DNA of 40,939 nucleotides from contig CAMCBT010000012.1 of assembly GCA_945873115.1 (NCBI GenBank), forward strand, positions 1-40,939, written 5' to 3'. Below the pieces are notes generated by a model that had not been told where the DNA came from, made no database searches, and worked only from the letters and a program-made list of their open reading frames with translations. The stretch is from an uncultured Mitsuokella sp. Its GTDB lineage: Bacteria > Bacillota > Negativicutes > Selenomonadales > Selenomonadaceae. Positions 1-9,910 of the stretch are shown here, piece after piece. The first letter of the stretch is position 1. Each line of letters starts with the position of its first letter. The position numbers and the translations under genes were made by a program.

Positions 1-87
1 TCCCCCTAAAGCAGTTTGGTTATTTACCGTGTCTGCTTTAAGGGAATCATATCAAAATGGGCGGGGGTCTTTTGTCTTGATACGTAT
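1..87. other. intergenic region downstream of gyrB with a hairpin
   Basis: No gene is visible. An 8-bp inverted repeat (TAAAGCAG at 7-14, CTGCTTTA at 33-40, 18-nt loop) lies just past the gyrB stop and could end the leftward transcript, but it has no clear T-run on the minus strand, so terminator function is uncertain. Confidence 0.3.
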
Positions 88-2261
<2,174 letters not shown>

Positions 2262-2513
2262 TCATACCTCGTAGCCAAAAATCTGCCGGGTGCGGCGGAC
2301 GAGGGTGGCGGGGGAGAGCACCGAGAGGTAGCTGCACCCCGTGGTGAGGACGAGGGAGCGGGCCTTGCTGCCCTTCTCCTCCAGATGGACGACGCGCCCG
2401 GCCTCCTCCAGCTTCGAAAGCTCCAGGCCCGGCTGCCCCAAGAGGCTGATGTCGAGTATCGCCAGGATGTCTGCCGTGCGGACGGCGGTGCCGCCGCCGA
2501 GATGGAGGAACAT
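2262..2513 (-). CDS. remB: RemB/DUF370 family regulator-like protein
   Basis: Small protein of the DUF370 (RemA/RemB) family; the Bacillus subtilis member encoded beside recF and gyrB is RemB (YaaB), linked to extracellular matrix gene control. The 83-residue protein begins MFLHLGGG and continues TADILAILD, the characteristic family N-terminus, and it sits in the conserved slot between recF and gyrB. Two in-frame starts exist. The ATG at 2519 overlaps the upstream stop as ATGA but is only 2-4 nt from the Shine-Dalgarno; the ATG at 2513 lies 8 nt from AAGGAG and matches the family N-terminus, so I chose it. The role in this organism is inferred from the family only. Confidence 0.85.
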   Translation of the reverse strand: MFLHLGGGTAVRTADILAILDISLLGQPGLELSKLEEAGRVVHLEEKGSKARSLVLTTGCSYLSVLSPATLVRRTRQIFGYEV

Positions 2514-2515
2514 GA

Positions 2516-3496
2516 TCATCTCTCCTTTTTGCCCGTCTCGTATTTCCCTTCCGTCCCCTTGCCGCGCTTTCCCAGGGGGAGCACCTCGTAGCGCTTGGGG
2601 AGCTTATACCCCGGTGGCCGGTAGAGGTCGAAGCGCAGCTCATAAAGTGCCCGTGTGACGACCTCCTCCGTGAGCTTTTCCGGAGGGATGGACTTTGCCA
2701 GCATGACAAGGGTCCGGGCCGCGAGGCTCGTCTTGTCCCGGATGTCCACGCCCGCAGCGAGCCGTTGGACCAGCTCGCTACGCTGGTCGTTCAGGAGCTT
2801 CAGTGTGCACTCGGGCACGTACTCCTGCACGTCCTTCAGCCGGGCCCAGGGGATGTCCTGCAGCACGGCCCGGACGGCGCTTCGGAGCCGTTCCTTCCTT
2901 TTGCCGGCGCAGGCAAGGCATTCCTTCCGATCCCTTTCGATGGGGGTTGTGCAGGTGGGGCAGGGGTGGTAGCCCTCTTTTTTCTGCCAGCTCTTTCGTT
3001 GCTCGCGCCGAAGGGAGAGCTTCAGAAGCACCTCACAGAGTGCCTCGTCCTCCGTGAGGGCTGCCGTCTTCCTGGCCCGTGCCATAGCCTCCTCGGACAC
3101 GGGCTCCTGCCGGATGGATTGCTTCTCCCTCCGCTTCGCCGCAGACGCCCCCTCGGCCACCTCCACGCCTTCCCCCCGGGAGGGGCTGCGCCTGGTGAAG
3201 CGCAGCTCCTTTATGAGGGCACGGCCGGCGTAGTTGTTCACCTTCTGGAGGATGTCGGGCATCATCATGCGGATCTGGTTGGCCCAGACGGGCTCGATGG
3301 TGTAGAGGAGTAGGGCCCTTTTCTCGATGGCCACGGCCTTCACATGCCGGGCGATGGACTTGCCGACAAGCTTCGGCCACTCCGTGAGCACCTGCCGACG
3401 CACAAATTCCCGGGCCACCTCCGGGCCGAAGTCCCGTATGGATCTTGGAACGACCTTTTGGGTCGTCTCCAGCCAGGGCGTCCGCATTTTCTTCAT
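2516..3496 (-). CDS. DciA-like DUF721 protein with zinc-finger insertion
   Basis: Contains an N-terminal DUF721 domain (residues ~20-105: EWPKLVGKSIARHVKA, then VWANQIRMMMPDILQKVN). In DciA this domain helps load or operate the replicative helicase DnaB. The 326-residue protein is about twice the length of a minimal DciA. It carries a four-cysteine motif, CPTC-x10-CLAC, near residues 185-205, likely binding zinc, then a helical, basic C-terminal region I do not recognise. The ATG at 3496 was chosen (GAGGTG six nt upstream); a GTG at 3505 is also in frame. The recF stop lies inside the ribosome-binding site, which suggests translational coupling. Position between recF and remB fits a replication role. 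The name DciA is by family; function here is inferred. Confidence 0.8.
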   Translation of the reverse strand: MKKMRTPWLETTQKVVPRSIRDFGPEVAREFVRRQVLTEWPKLVGKSIARHVKAVAIEKRALLLYTIEPVWANQIRMMMPDILQKVNNYAGRALIKELRFTRRSPSRGEGVEVAEGASAAKRREKQSIRQEPVSEEAMARARKTAALTEDEALCEVLLKLSLRREQRKSWQKKEGYHPCPTCTTPIERDRKECLACAGKRKERLRSAVRAVLQDIPWARLKDVQEYVPECTLKLLNDQRSELVQRLAAGVDIRDKTSLAARTLVMLAKSIPPEKLTEEVVTRALYELRFDLYRPPGYKLPKRYEVLPLGKRGKGTEGKYETGKKER

Positions 3497-3501
3497 GCCT
3501 T

Positions 3502-4599
3502 TCACCTCGAGACTCTGCCCTGATGGACCCGGTAGAAAACTCCCATAGATTCGTCGGGAAAATAGGCCTCATCCGTCGCCGTCAGGATGGTCTGGATGCG
3601 CTCCTGCCGGAGGAAGGAAAGGAGCGAGCGGCGGCGGGTGATGTCGAGCTCGCTCATGACATCGTCGAGGAGGAGCACCGGGTACTCCCCCGTCTCAGAT
3701 CGGAGGAACTCCAGCTCCGAGAGCTTCAGCGCCAGGACCCCCGTCCGCTGCTGCCCCTGGGATCCAAAGGCCCGTAGATCCGTCCCATTGACGCTTAAGG
3801 AGAGGTCATCCCGGTGGGGGCCGATGCTCGTGGTGCCCCGGAGGATGTCCTTCTCCCGATTTCTTTGGAGCATTTCATTATACCACGGCGCGAGATCCTC
3901 TGTCACGCCCTCGCCCCCGTGGAGGATATAGGAGAGCACCAGGTTCTCCTCGTTGTCCGTGATGCGCCGCTGCATGAGGTTCGCCAGCATGGAGAGCTTC
4001 TTCGTGGCGGCGAGCCGCTTTTTCGTGATGGCCGCCGCCTTCTGGGCCAGCTGCGCGTCCCAGACCGAAAGCGTATCGGGCCTTAGCTGCCGCTCCCGGA
4101 TGCGCTTCAGGAGCGCCCCCCGCTGCTGGAGGAGCTTATTGTAGTCCAGGAGGTCCTGGTAGTAGGCGGGGTTTGCCTGGGAGAGCTCCCCATCCAGGAA
4201 CCGGCGGCGGCCGGCGGGCGCCCCCTTGATGAGGAAGAGATCCTCTGGGGAAAAAAGCACGCAGCGGAGGCCGCCTATGAGCTCCTTCGGCCGGATGGGG
4301 TGCTCATTGCGGAGGATCTGGCGCCGCTTTTCCCGGGAGAGGGTGATGGCTAGGGTGTTCTTTGCCCCAAGCCTCTCAAAGGAGAGGGCGAGCCGTCCCT
4401 TAGGAACCTCCCAGCGGATGAGCTCCGCATCCGTATGGGTCCTGTGGGAGGAGCCCATGGCCGCGTAGTAGACGGCCTCCACAATATTTGTCTTTCCCTG
4501 GGCGTTGGCCCCCAGGAAGATATTGATGCCCGGGGAGAGGGAAAGGGAGAGATGCTCATAGTTCCGGAAGCTCCGGAGATCCAGCTGGTGAATGATCAT
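3502..4599 (-). CDS. recF: DNA replication/repair protein RecF
   Basis: SMC-like ABC ATPase that helps RecOR load RecA at single-strand gaps. The 365-residue protein has the expected family length. Visible motifs: Walker A GANAQGKT (residues 30-37), an ABC signature region near FGSQGQQRT, the IGPHRDD motif, and Walker B VLLLDDVMSELD. The ATG at 4599 follows GGAGAGGAC and overlaps the yaaA stop in an ATGA arrangement, so translation is probably coupled. The recF-yaaA-dnaN order is the standard Firmicutes origin layout. Confidence 0.97.
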   Translation of the reverse strand: MIIHQLDLRSFRNYEHLSLSLSPGINIFLGANAQGKTNIVEAVYYAAMGSSHRTHTDAELIRWEVPKGRLALSFERLGAKNTLAITLSREKRRQILRNEHPIRPKELIGGLRCVLFSPEDLFLIKGAPAGRRRFLDGELSQANPAYYQDLLDYNKLLQQRGALLKRIRERQLRPDTLSVWDAQLAQKAAAITKKRLAATKKLSMLANLMQRRITDNEENLVLSYILHGGEGVTEDLAPWYNEMLQRNREKDILRGTTSIGPHRDDLSLSVNGTDLRAFGSQGQQRTGVLALKLSELEFLRSETGEYPVLLLDDVMSELDITRRRSLLSFLRQERIQTILTATDEAYFPDESMGVFYRVHQGRVSR

Positions 4600-4826
4600 G
4601 TCCTCTCCGTGTAGTGGATGCGCCAGGCGCCCACGCCCTTAAGCTCCACCGTGTCCCCCTCGGCGAGCCTGCGGCGGCGGGCCGTCTCCACCTGGCCATT
4701 CCGTAGGATTTGACCGTCCAGCAGCAGGGGCTTTACGGCGCCGCCGGAGGCCACGGCACCGATCCATTTGAGAAACTGATCCAGCTGGATGGAGTCTCCC
4801 TCCACCTTTGTTTCTTCAATATTCAT
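4596..4826 (-). CDS. yaaA: S4-domain RNA-binding protein YaaA
   Basis: A 76-residue S4-like protein found between dnaN and recF in Firmicutes; in Bacillus YaaA is associated with 50S ribosome assembly. The sequence shows the S4 fold pattern: IQLDQFLKWIGAVASGGAVK, a loop with basic residues, then VETARRRRLAEGDTVEL. AGAGGA lies upstream of the ATG at 4826. It overlaps recF by 4 nt. The assignment rests on the S4 pattern plus its invariant neighbourhood. Confidence 0.9.
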   Translation of the reverse strand: MNIEETKVEGDSIQLDQFLKWIGAVASGGAVKPLLLDGQILRNGQVETARRRRLAEGDTVELKGVGAWRIHYTERT

Positions 4827-4857
4827 AGGAATATCCTCTAAAAGACTTTATATAAAT

Positions 4858-5973
4858 TTAGTTTTGTGTTCGGACCGGCGTCACCACGTAGATGAACGAA
4901 TTGTCCTTCTCCTCCCGGACGGCGATGGCCCCGTAGGCGTTCTTGCCGAGGCTCAGCCGGCAGTTCTCCGAGTCGATGTTTTTCAGCACATCCATGATGT
5001 ACTGGGCGTTGAAGGAGATGGAGAGATCCGGCCCCTCCTTGGAGATGGGGATGGTCTCCTCCGCCCGGCCCACATCGGGACTATTGGAGGAGATGTGGAG
5101 GGAGTCCCCTACGAACTCGAAGCGGATAATATTGTAGTTGTTTGAGCGGGAGATGAGAGAGACTCGGTCCACCGCCGAGGAGAAGCCCTGGGTGGAGAGG
5201 AGCACCTCGGAGGTGAAGCTGGAGGGCACCACATTATGCACATCGGGGAACTGGCCGGCGATGAGGCGGGATGTCATGAAGAGGTTCTCGAAGGAGAAGC
5301 TGATGGCGTTGTGGGAGCAGGTGACCTCGATATCCGTGGGAATCTCCGAGCTCATGGTGTGAAGGACCTCGCCGAGGATCCGGGAGGGGATGATGAGCTT
5401 GATTTTTCCCAGCTCCTCATCGAAGACGACCTCCTTGATGGCGAGGCGGTGGGTGTTCGTTGCCGCCATGGTGAGCTTCGTGCCGTCCACCGCGAGGGAG
5501 CAACCGGTGAAGACAGGCCGGGCGGGATCCGTGCCGCAGGCGAAGACCGTCTTCTTTATGAGGCTCCGGAGCGTGTTGTCCTTGATGGTGAACTCTATAT
5601 TGCCCGGCGCCTTTTTGACGGTTGGGTAGTCATTTGCGGGCATGGAGCGGAGCTTGAAGCTGGCGCTCTCCGAGGTGATGGAGATGCTCATATCTTCTAA
5701 ATCATGGGCAAGGGACACGGTTTCCCCAGGGAGCCTGCGGACAACCTCCTGGAAGTAGCGTCCCGGTACCACGAGGGTGCCGCCCGCTTCGATGTCCGCA
5801 TCGATGCGGACCACGAGGCCGATTTCATAATTCGTGGCGTGGAGCTCCAGCGTTCCCTCCTCTGATTTCAAGTAGATGCCCGAGAGGATAGGGGTTTGGG
5901 GTTTGGAATCCACGGCCTTCATTACGATGGATATGGCGCTAGTCAGCTCGATTTTCTTGCAGGTGATGTTCAT
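4858..5973 (-). CDS. dnaN: DNA polymerase III beta sliding clamp
   Basis: Homodimeric ring that tethers the replicative polymerase to DNA and binds clamp-dependent partners. The 371-residue protein starts MNITCKKIEL and shows the three repeated clamp domains, including GIYLKSEEGTLELHATNYE, ACGTDPARPVFTGC and the C-terminal YVVTPVRTQN. The ATG at 5973 is preferred (GAGG about 8 nt upstream); an upstream in-frame ATG at 6033 would add 20 basic residues that are not part of the family. It lies immediately left of the oriC segment 6034-6297. Confidence 0.97.
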   Translation of the reverse strand: MNITCKKIELTSAISIVMKAVDSKPQTPILSGIYLKSEEGTLELHATNYEIGLVVRIDADIEAGGTLVVPGRYFQEVVRRLPGETVSLAHDLEDMSISITSESASFKLRSMPANDYPTVKKAPGNIEFTIKDNTLRSLIKKTVFACGTDPARPVFTGCSLAVDGTKLTMAATNTHRLAIKEVVFDEELGKIKLIIPSRILGEVLHTMSSEIPTDIEVTCSHNAISFSFENLFMTSRLIAGQFPDVHNVVPSSFTSEVLLSTQGFSSAVDRVSLISRSNNYNIIRFEFVGDSLHISSNSPDVGRAEETIPISKEGPDLSISFNAQYIMDVLKNIDSENCRLSLGKNAYGAIAVREEKDNSFIYVVTPVRTQN

Positions 5974-6033
5974 GTAAGGGCCTCGCTTCTTGTGGGGGGC
6001 GTGGCGTTTCTTGGAGGCTGCACGCCCCCCCAC

Positions 6034-6297
6034 GTAGGTTTTATGATGATACTCTCTTTATTTATTCAATAGCAGACGTAGTAGTAGGGGCGGGAAAAAT
6101 GTGGAAAAGGGCATAGACTCCTTGCGCTATCCACCTGTGGATTGGGGATAAAGCTGTTCATAAAAGAGAGGGGATTATCCACATTGTCCACGGGAAATCC
6201 ACAGCGACAAGTTATCCACAACCTATCGACAGGAAAAATACACGTCTCTGCACAGAGCTATCCACAGGGAGTCTGTGGATCCGGAAAGGACGGGCAA
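6034..6297. other. oriC: oriC segment between dnaA and dnaN: DnaA boxes and putative unwinding element
   Basis: No gene. Perfect DnaA boxes (TTATCCACA) lie at 6175-6183 and 6212-6220. A one-mismatch box is at 6258-6266 (CTATCCACA) and another, reversed, at 6100-6108. Weaker two-mismatch copies are at 6136-6144, 6184-6192, 6195-6203 and 6274-6282. Next to the box at 6100 is a G/C run (6087-6094), then three TAG triplets (6079-6087), then an AT-rich stretch (about 6038-6072). Read on the minus strand this is box, GC-cluster, CTA repeats and AT-rich DNA, as described for DnaA-trio unwinding regions. Origin function is inferred from motif and position. Confidence 0.88.
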
Positions 6298-7737
6298 TCA
6301 GACCTTGTTGAGGCCCTCCATCAGTTCGTGGAGGGTGTCACTGAGCTTCGGATTTTCTTCCTTTTCTCGGGAAATCTTCTCGTAGGCGTGAAGGACCGTG
6401 GTGTGGTCGCGACCGCCGAAGAAGTCGCCGATGGCGGGGAAGGAGGTGTCCGTCAGCTCCCGGCAGAGGTACATGGCGATCTGGCGCGGGTAGGCGATGG
6501 AGCGGGCCTTCTTCTTGGAGTGGAGATCTTCAATCTTGATGGCGAAGTGGGAGGCGACGATTTCCTGGATGACCTCCATGGTGATTTCCTTCGTCTTGTT
6601 GTTGGCAAAGACATCCTTCAGGGCCTCGGCGACGAGATCCGTGGTGACGGGTTTGCCATATAGGGAGGCAAAGGCCACGACGCGGGTCAGCGCCCCCTCC
6701 AGCTCGCGGATGTTCGACACGATGCGGCTGGCGATGTAGACCATGACATCGTTCGGCACGTCTACCTGGTCCAGCATGGCCTTGTTCTTCAAAATGGCGA
6801 TGCGGGTCTCGAGATCCGGTGCCTGGATGTCGGTGATGAGGCCGCCCTCGAAGCGGGAGCGGAGCCTGTCCTCCAGCTTTTGCACCTCCCGGGGAGGACG
6901 GTCGGAGGAGATGATGATCTGCTTGTCCGCCACGTGGAGGGCGTTGAAGGTGTTGAAGAACTCCTCCTGGGTACTGACCTTGCCGGAGATGAACTGGATA
7001 TCGTCGACCATGAGCACGTCGATGGTGCGGTACTTCTTGCGGAAGGTCTCCGGGCGGCCTTCCTGGATGGCACGGATAATCTCATTCGTAAACTGCTCGC
7101 TGGAGACGTAGAGGACCCGCATGTCCGGGTGGTTCTGCAGGACCCTATTTCCGATGGCGTGCATGAGGTGGGTCTTTCCCAGGCCGACGCCTCCGTACAT
7201 GAAGAAGGGGTTGTAGACCTTGCCGGGGGACTCGGCCACCGCCACCGCCGCCGCATGGGCAAAGCGGTTCGAGCTGCCGATGACGAAGGTGTCGAAGGTG
7301 TATTTCGGGTTTAGGGAGGAATTATCCCCCGGGGCGATGATGTGTATGTCGCTCCCCTCGCCCTCGCTGCTTGGGGGATCTGTCACAAAGAGGTTCCCCT
7401 GGGCGGGGTTGGCAGTTCCCTTCTTTTTTGGGGCGGCGGGGCTCTTTTTCCTGGGATCCTCTTTGCTTTCCTCGTCCTCTTTTTCCTTCTTCTGCTTGAC
7501 GAGGAGAATCTTGATGGGGACGCCCAGCGTCGCCTTCACCGCGTCCTTCATGATGGCGAGATAGTGGCTCTCAATCCACTCGCAGTGGGCATCGGTGGGG
7601 GCCCCCAGTGTCAGGGTGTCCTCCGTGAGGGAGATGGGGGTGACGGGGGAGAGCCACCGGAAGGCTGTCGGGGCCAGGGAATTTTTCAGCTCGTTCAGGA
7701 TTTCCTGCCAGACAGCGTCGAGCTTTTCTTGCTCCAT
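6298..7737 (-). CDS. dnaA: chromosomal replication initiator DnaA
   Basis: AAA+ ATPase that binds DnaA boxes and opens the origin. The 479-residue protein has the N-terminal helicase-interaction domain (1-80), a charged low-complexity linker (82-140), the AAA+ domain with Walker A GGVGLGKT (182-189) and Walker [10 protein letters not shown], and the C-terminal DNA-binding domain with the DnaA signature ending [15 protein letters not shown]. The ATG at 7737 ([10 protein letters not shown]) follows AAAGGA; the frame extends upstream but without family similarity. A likely promoter at 8002-8030 gives a leader of about 250 nt containing DnaA boxes and a hairpin, consistent with autoregulation. 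Confidence 0.97.
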   Translation of the reverse strand: MEQEKLDAVWQEILNELKNSLAPTAFRWLSPVTPISLTEDTLTLGAPTDAHCEWIESHYLAIMKDAVKATLGVPIKILLVKQKKEKEDEESKEDPRKKSPAAPKKKGTANPAQGNLFVTDPPSSEGEGSDIHIIAPGDNSSLNPKYTFDTFVIGSSNRFAHAAAVAVAESPGKVYNPFFMYGGVGLGKTHLMHAIGNRVLQNHPDMRVLYVSSEQFTNEIIRAIQEGRPETFRKKYRTIDVLMVDDIQFISGKVSTQEEFFNTFNALHVADKQIIISSDRPPREVQKLEDRLRSRFEGGLITDIQAPDLETRIAILKNKAMLDQVDVPNDVMVYIASRIVSNIRELEGALTRVVAFASLYGKPVTTDLVAEALKDVFANNKTKEITMEVIQEIVASHFAIKIEDLHSKKKARSIAYPRQIAMYLCRELTDTSFPAIGDFFGGRDHTTVLHAYEKISREKEENPKLSDTLHELMEGLNKV

Positions 7738-7927
7738 GAGAGACGTTCCTTTCTCCGGCACTGCCAGATTTGCAGCGCTTCTATGATGCTTGATATTTTC
7801 ACGCTTTGCTGTAGATGATTTTCTTCCACCTGTTAATAGAGTTATCAACAGTTTTATACACAGCTGTGGATAACTTCGCCTTATTTCCGGGAAAAATGGC
7901 GGGAAGCCCGCTCTTTCGGGCATGAAA

Positions 7928-7955
7928 AGGATAGCCCCCGAGGGGGCCTCATCCT
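7928..7955 (-). terminator. hairpin with T-run in the dnaA leader
   Basis: GCCCCC and GGGGGC (7934-7939, 7942-7947) with a 2-nt loop, extended by AGGAT/ATCCT, and followed on the minus strand by TTTTC. It lies between the predicted dnaA promoter and the dnaA start, so it could attenuate dnaA or stop antisense transcription. Function is inferred from structure only. Confidence 0.45.
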
Positions 7956-8001
7956 GTTTCTGGGAAGAAATGCACAGGCAACTATCGCATTATCAACTGC
8001 T

Positions 8002-8030
8002 ATCTTACCAAAATCGGGGGAAGTTATCAA
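8002..8030 (-). promoter_or_regulatory. dnaA promoter overlapped by DnaA boxes
   Basis: On the minus strand: -35 TTGATA (8030-8025), 17-nt spacer, -10 TAAGAT (8007-8002) preceded by TGG. The -35 is inside a DnaA box (8024-8032), and a near-box at 7990-7998 lies just past the -10. Confidence 0.65.
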
Positions 8031-8105
8031 CAACTTTCCTGTGTACAGATGGGAAAAATCCTTTATTTATCCACAGAAAACCGTGGAAAAGAAGCGGCTT
8101 TTTCC

Positions 8106-8134
8106 TTGACACTCCGGGTGCCTTACTATATAAT
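8106..8134 (+). promoter_or_regulatory. consensus promoter of rpmH
   Basis: TTGACA (8106-8111), 17-nt spacer, TATAAT (8129-8134): a perfect sigma-A consensus about 130 nt ahead of rpmH. Confidence 0.85.
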
Positions 8135-8263
8135 TGCCCATAGTCAGGCTTTTGCGGGGAAAGTGTCCGCACTGGGCCCGTTGTTTTGATACCTTTTGAA
8201 GGACAATCAGGTTTCAGAGGTTTTTGAAGCGAGAAATACCAGAGCGGAAGGAGGTGCGAAGAG

Positions 8264-8398
8264 ATGAAGCAGACATATCAGCCGAACAACCATTGGCGCA
8301 AGAAGACCCACGGCTTCCGCGAGCGCATGAAGACGAAGGGCGGTCGTCTCGTGCTGAAGAGAAGGCGCCAGCGTGGCAGAAAGAAGCTGTCGGCATAA
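8264..8398 (+). CDS. rpmH: 50S ribosomal protein L34
   Basis: A 44-residue, highly basic ribosomal protein: [20 protein letters not shown] at the start and RGRKKLSA at the end, matching L34 across its length. The ATG at 8264 follows a strong AAGGAGGT. It is transcribed divergently from dnaA, its standard place beside the origin, from the consensus promoter at 8106-8134, and is followed by an intrinsic terminator at 8415-8445. It is therefore probably monocistronic here. Confidence 0.97.
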   Translation: MKQTYQPNNHWRKKTHGFRERMKTKGGRLVLKRRRQRGRKKLSA

Positions 8399-8414
8399 GT
8401 GCCTTGCCGGAATT

Positions 8415-8445
8415 GGGCCACGCGGGAGTGTGGCCCTTTTCTTTT
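8415..8445 (+). terminator. intrinsic terminator after rpmH
   Basis: GGGCCAC (8415-8421) and GTGGCCC (8430-8436), 8-nt loop, then TTTTCTTTT. The T-run merges with the end of repeat copy 1. Confidence 0.85.
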
Positions 8446-8550
8446 ACTATGAAACCCCAAGAAGTCAAGCCGTAGGCGCAGACTGATTGGCTGGTTTCTT
8501 GCAAGGGCGGCGCACAATGTCCACAAAGTGGACGTTTGTGCGTGTAGTTT
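8443..8550 (-). repeat. dispersed 108-bp structured repeat, copy 1
   Basis: Identical to 30785-30892 and to the reverse complement of 40404-40511. Read on the minus strand it begins AAACTACACG and ends CATAGTAAA. It contains a hairpin of CGCACAA/TTGTGCG and GTCCAC/GTGGAC around a TTT loop, and a second imperfect stem (GAAACC/GGTTTC, CCAA/TTGG, AGTC/GACT, GCC/GGC). It sits between the rpmH terminator and rnpA, antisense to both genes in the orientation defined by the other copies. No transposase or clear terminal inverted repeats are seen. Confidence 0.9.
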
Positions 8551-8560
8551 TCTCTGTGTA

Positions 8561-8591
8561 TTGGCTCCGGGCACGGCCTGGACTTTATGAT
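8561..8591 (+). promoter_or_regulatory. possible rnpA promoter
   Basis: TTGGCT (8561-8566), 19-nt spacer, TATGAT (8586-8591), just upstream of rnpA. The spacer is long, but a separate promoter is needed because a terminator and repeat isolate rnpA from rpmH. Confidence 0.35.
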
Positions 8592-8617
8592 AGACGGTCG
8601 CCCGTCACTGGGGTAGT

Positions 8618-8998
8618 ATGGTTTCATTATCGCGAAAAAAGATGCTCAAGGAGCGCCGGGATTTCCAGCATGTGTACAAGAAGGGGAAGACCTTTGCCAA
8701 CCACTCCCTGGTGCTCTATGTGCTGGAGACAAAGGAGCTTGGTGGCCGGGTGGGCTTTGCTGCCGGAAAGAAGCTGGGCTGCGCGGTGGTAAGGAACCGG
8801 GTGAAGAGGCTTCTTCGGGAGTGCTACCGGCTCCATCAGGGGGAGCTGAAGGAAAACCTGGCACTCCTCCTGGTGGGCAGGAAGCCTGTAACAGAGCAGG
8901 CCTGCCAGGAGACGGAAAAGGCCTTCCTCGCCCTCGGGCGGCGGGCGGGCATCTTCCGGGAGGACGCGGCCCCCGGGCGGCAGGTGGGGCAGCCTTGA
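8618..8998 (+). CDS. rnpA: ribonuclease P protein component
   Basis: Protein subunit of RNase P, which removes 5' leaders from tRNA precursors together with its catalytic RNA. The 126-residue protein shows the family pattern: [24 protein letters not shown], then [26 protein letters not shown], containing the RNR-type RNA-binding motif. The ATG at 8618 was kept because the seven residues before the next Met align with other RnpA N-termini, although its Shine-Dalgarno is weak (GGGG). Its stop overlaps the TTG start of yidD. Normally it is co-transcribed with rpmH; here a terminator and a repeat lie between them. Confidence 0.95.
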   Translation: MVSLSRKKMLKERRDFQHVYKKGKTFANHSLVLYVLETKELGGRVGFAAGKKLGCAVVRNRVKRLLRECYRLHQGELKENLALLLVGRKPVTEQACQETEKAFLALGRRAGIFREDAAPGRQVGQP

Positions 8999-9204
8999 AG
9001 GGGCTTTTATTGGCGGCCATCCGCTTTTATCGGGCGTATATCTCGCCCATGAAGCCCCCCTCCTGCCGCTTCGTGCCCACCTGCTCGGCCTACGCCCTGG
9101 AGGCCATCGAAACATACGGGGCGTTTAGAGGCGGGCTTCTTGCCCTCCTGCGCCTCCTGAAGTGCCACCCCTTCCACAGGGGAGGCTATGATCCGGTCCC
9201 CTAG
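8995..9204 (+). CDS. yidD: membrane protein insertion efficiency factor YidD
   Basis: A 69-residue YidD-family protein, thought to assist YidC-dependent membrane insertion. It starts with TTG ([18 protein letters not shown]), overlapping the rnpA stop as TTGA, with GGTGG upstream. Family motifs are clear: [15 protein letters not shown], the amphipathic stretch, and [14 protein letters not shown] at the end. Its position between rnpA and yidC is the usual one. Confidence 0.93.
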   Translation: MKGLLLAAIRFYRAYISPMKPPSCRFVPTCSAYALEAIETYGAFRGGLLALLRLLKCHPFHRGGYDPVP

Positions 9205-9241
9205 GGACGAGTTCCAAGAATAGAGATTAGGACGTGATGTT

Positions 9242-9910
9242 TTGGAGTTTTTCAGTTCGCTTCTCTCGCCCATTGAGAGTATTTTGAGCTTTGTGCTGCA
9301 GGCCCTATACGGCCTGACGAGTGCCGTGGGCCTCGAGACCTATGGCGCGGCCATCATCCTTTTGACCATCCTCATCAAGATGCTCCTCTACCCGCTGACG
9401 GTGAAGCAGGTGCGCTCCATGAAGGCGATGCAGGAGATCTCGCCGAAGATGAAGAAAATCCAGGAGAAGTACAAGAAGGATCCCCAGGTCATGCAGCAGA
9501 AGATCGCGGCCCTCTACCAGGAGACGGGGGTTAATCCCCTGGCTGGCTGCCTGCCGCTCATCATCCAGATGCCGATTCTCATGGGCATGTACTACGCGCT
9601 GTATAATTTCGACTACCCCACGCCGCAGGCGGCGAGCTTTTTGTGGCTGCCCACCATGTCGGAGCCGGATCCCCTCTATGTTCTGCCGGTGCTCTCGGCG
9701 CTCACCACCTTCCTCCAGCAGAAGCAGACCACCACGGAAATGAACCAGCAGATGAAGATCATGATGTTCGTCATGCCCCTCTTCATCGGCTGGCTTTCCC
9801 TGAACTTCCCTGCGGGCCTCGTGCTCTACTGGGTCACCATGAACGTGGTTCAGATTGGCCAGCAGTGGTGGATGTACCGGGGGGAGGACACGAAGAAGGA
9901 GGAAGATTGA
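9242..9910 (+). CDS. yidC: membrane protein insertase YidC (short form)
   Basis: Inserts and folds membrane proteins. The 222-residue protein has the conserved five-helix core: a first helix near residues 10-30, then TILIKMLLYPLTVKQVRSMK with the conserved basic residue in the hydrophilic groove, the cytoplasmic coiled hairpin (ISPKMKKIQEKYKKDPQ), NPLAGCLPLIIQMPIL, and two C-terminal helices. It lacks both the large periplasmic domain of proteobacterial YidC and a lipobox. The only in-frame start is TTG at 9242, with AGGA about 11 nt upstream. The stop overlaps the jag ATG by one base, so the two are probably translationally coupled. Confidence 0.95.
   Translation: MEFFSSLLSPIESILSFVLQALYGLTSAVGLETYGAAIILLTILIKMLLYPLTVKQVRSMKAMQEISPKMKKIQEKYKKDPQVMQQKIAALYQETGVNPLAGCLPLIIQMPILMGMYYALYNFDYPTPQAASFLWLPTMSEPDPLYVLPVLSALTTFLQQKQTTTEMNQQMKIMMFVMPLFIGWLSLNFPAGLVLYWVTMNVVQIGQQWWMYRGEDTKKEED

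Larger units (their letters stand above)
7738..8263. other. oriC: oriC segment between dnaA and rpmH: DnaA box cluster and divergent promoters
   Basis: 526 bp without a gene. DnaA boxes: TTATCAACA at 7842-7850 and 8024-8032, TTATACACA at 7854-7862, the reverse box TGTGGATAA at 7865-7873, TTATCCACA at 8067-8075, and a near match at 7990-7998. It also holds the dnaA promoter (8002-8030), the rpmH promoter (8106-8134) and a hairpin at 7928-7955. Together with 6034-6297 this makes a bipartite origin flanking dnaA, like that of Bacillus. Confidence 0.85.

Noticed and set aside
8443..8550. The repeat as a miniature transposable element (MITE)
   Set aside because: Its ends share only a few bases of inverted similarity, and no target-site duplications could be confirmed from the flanks. 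It remains possible but unsupported, so it is listed as a repeat.
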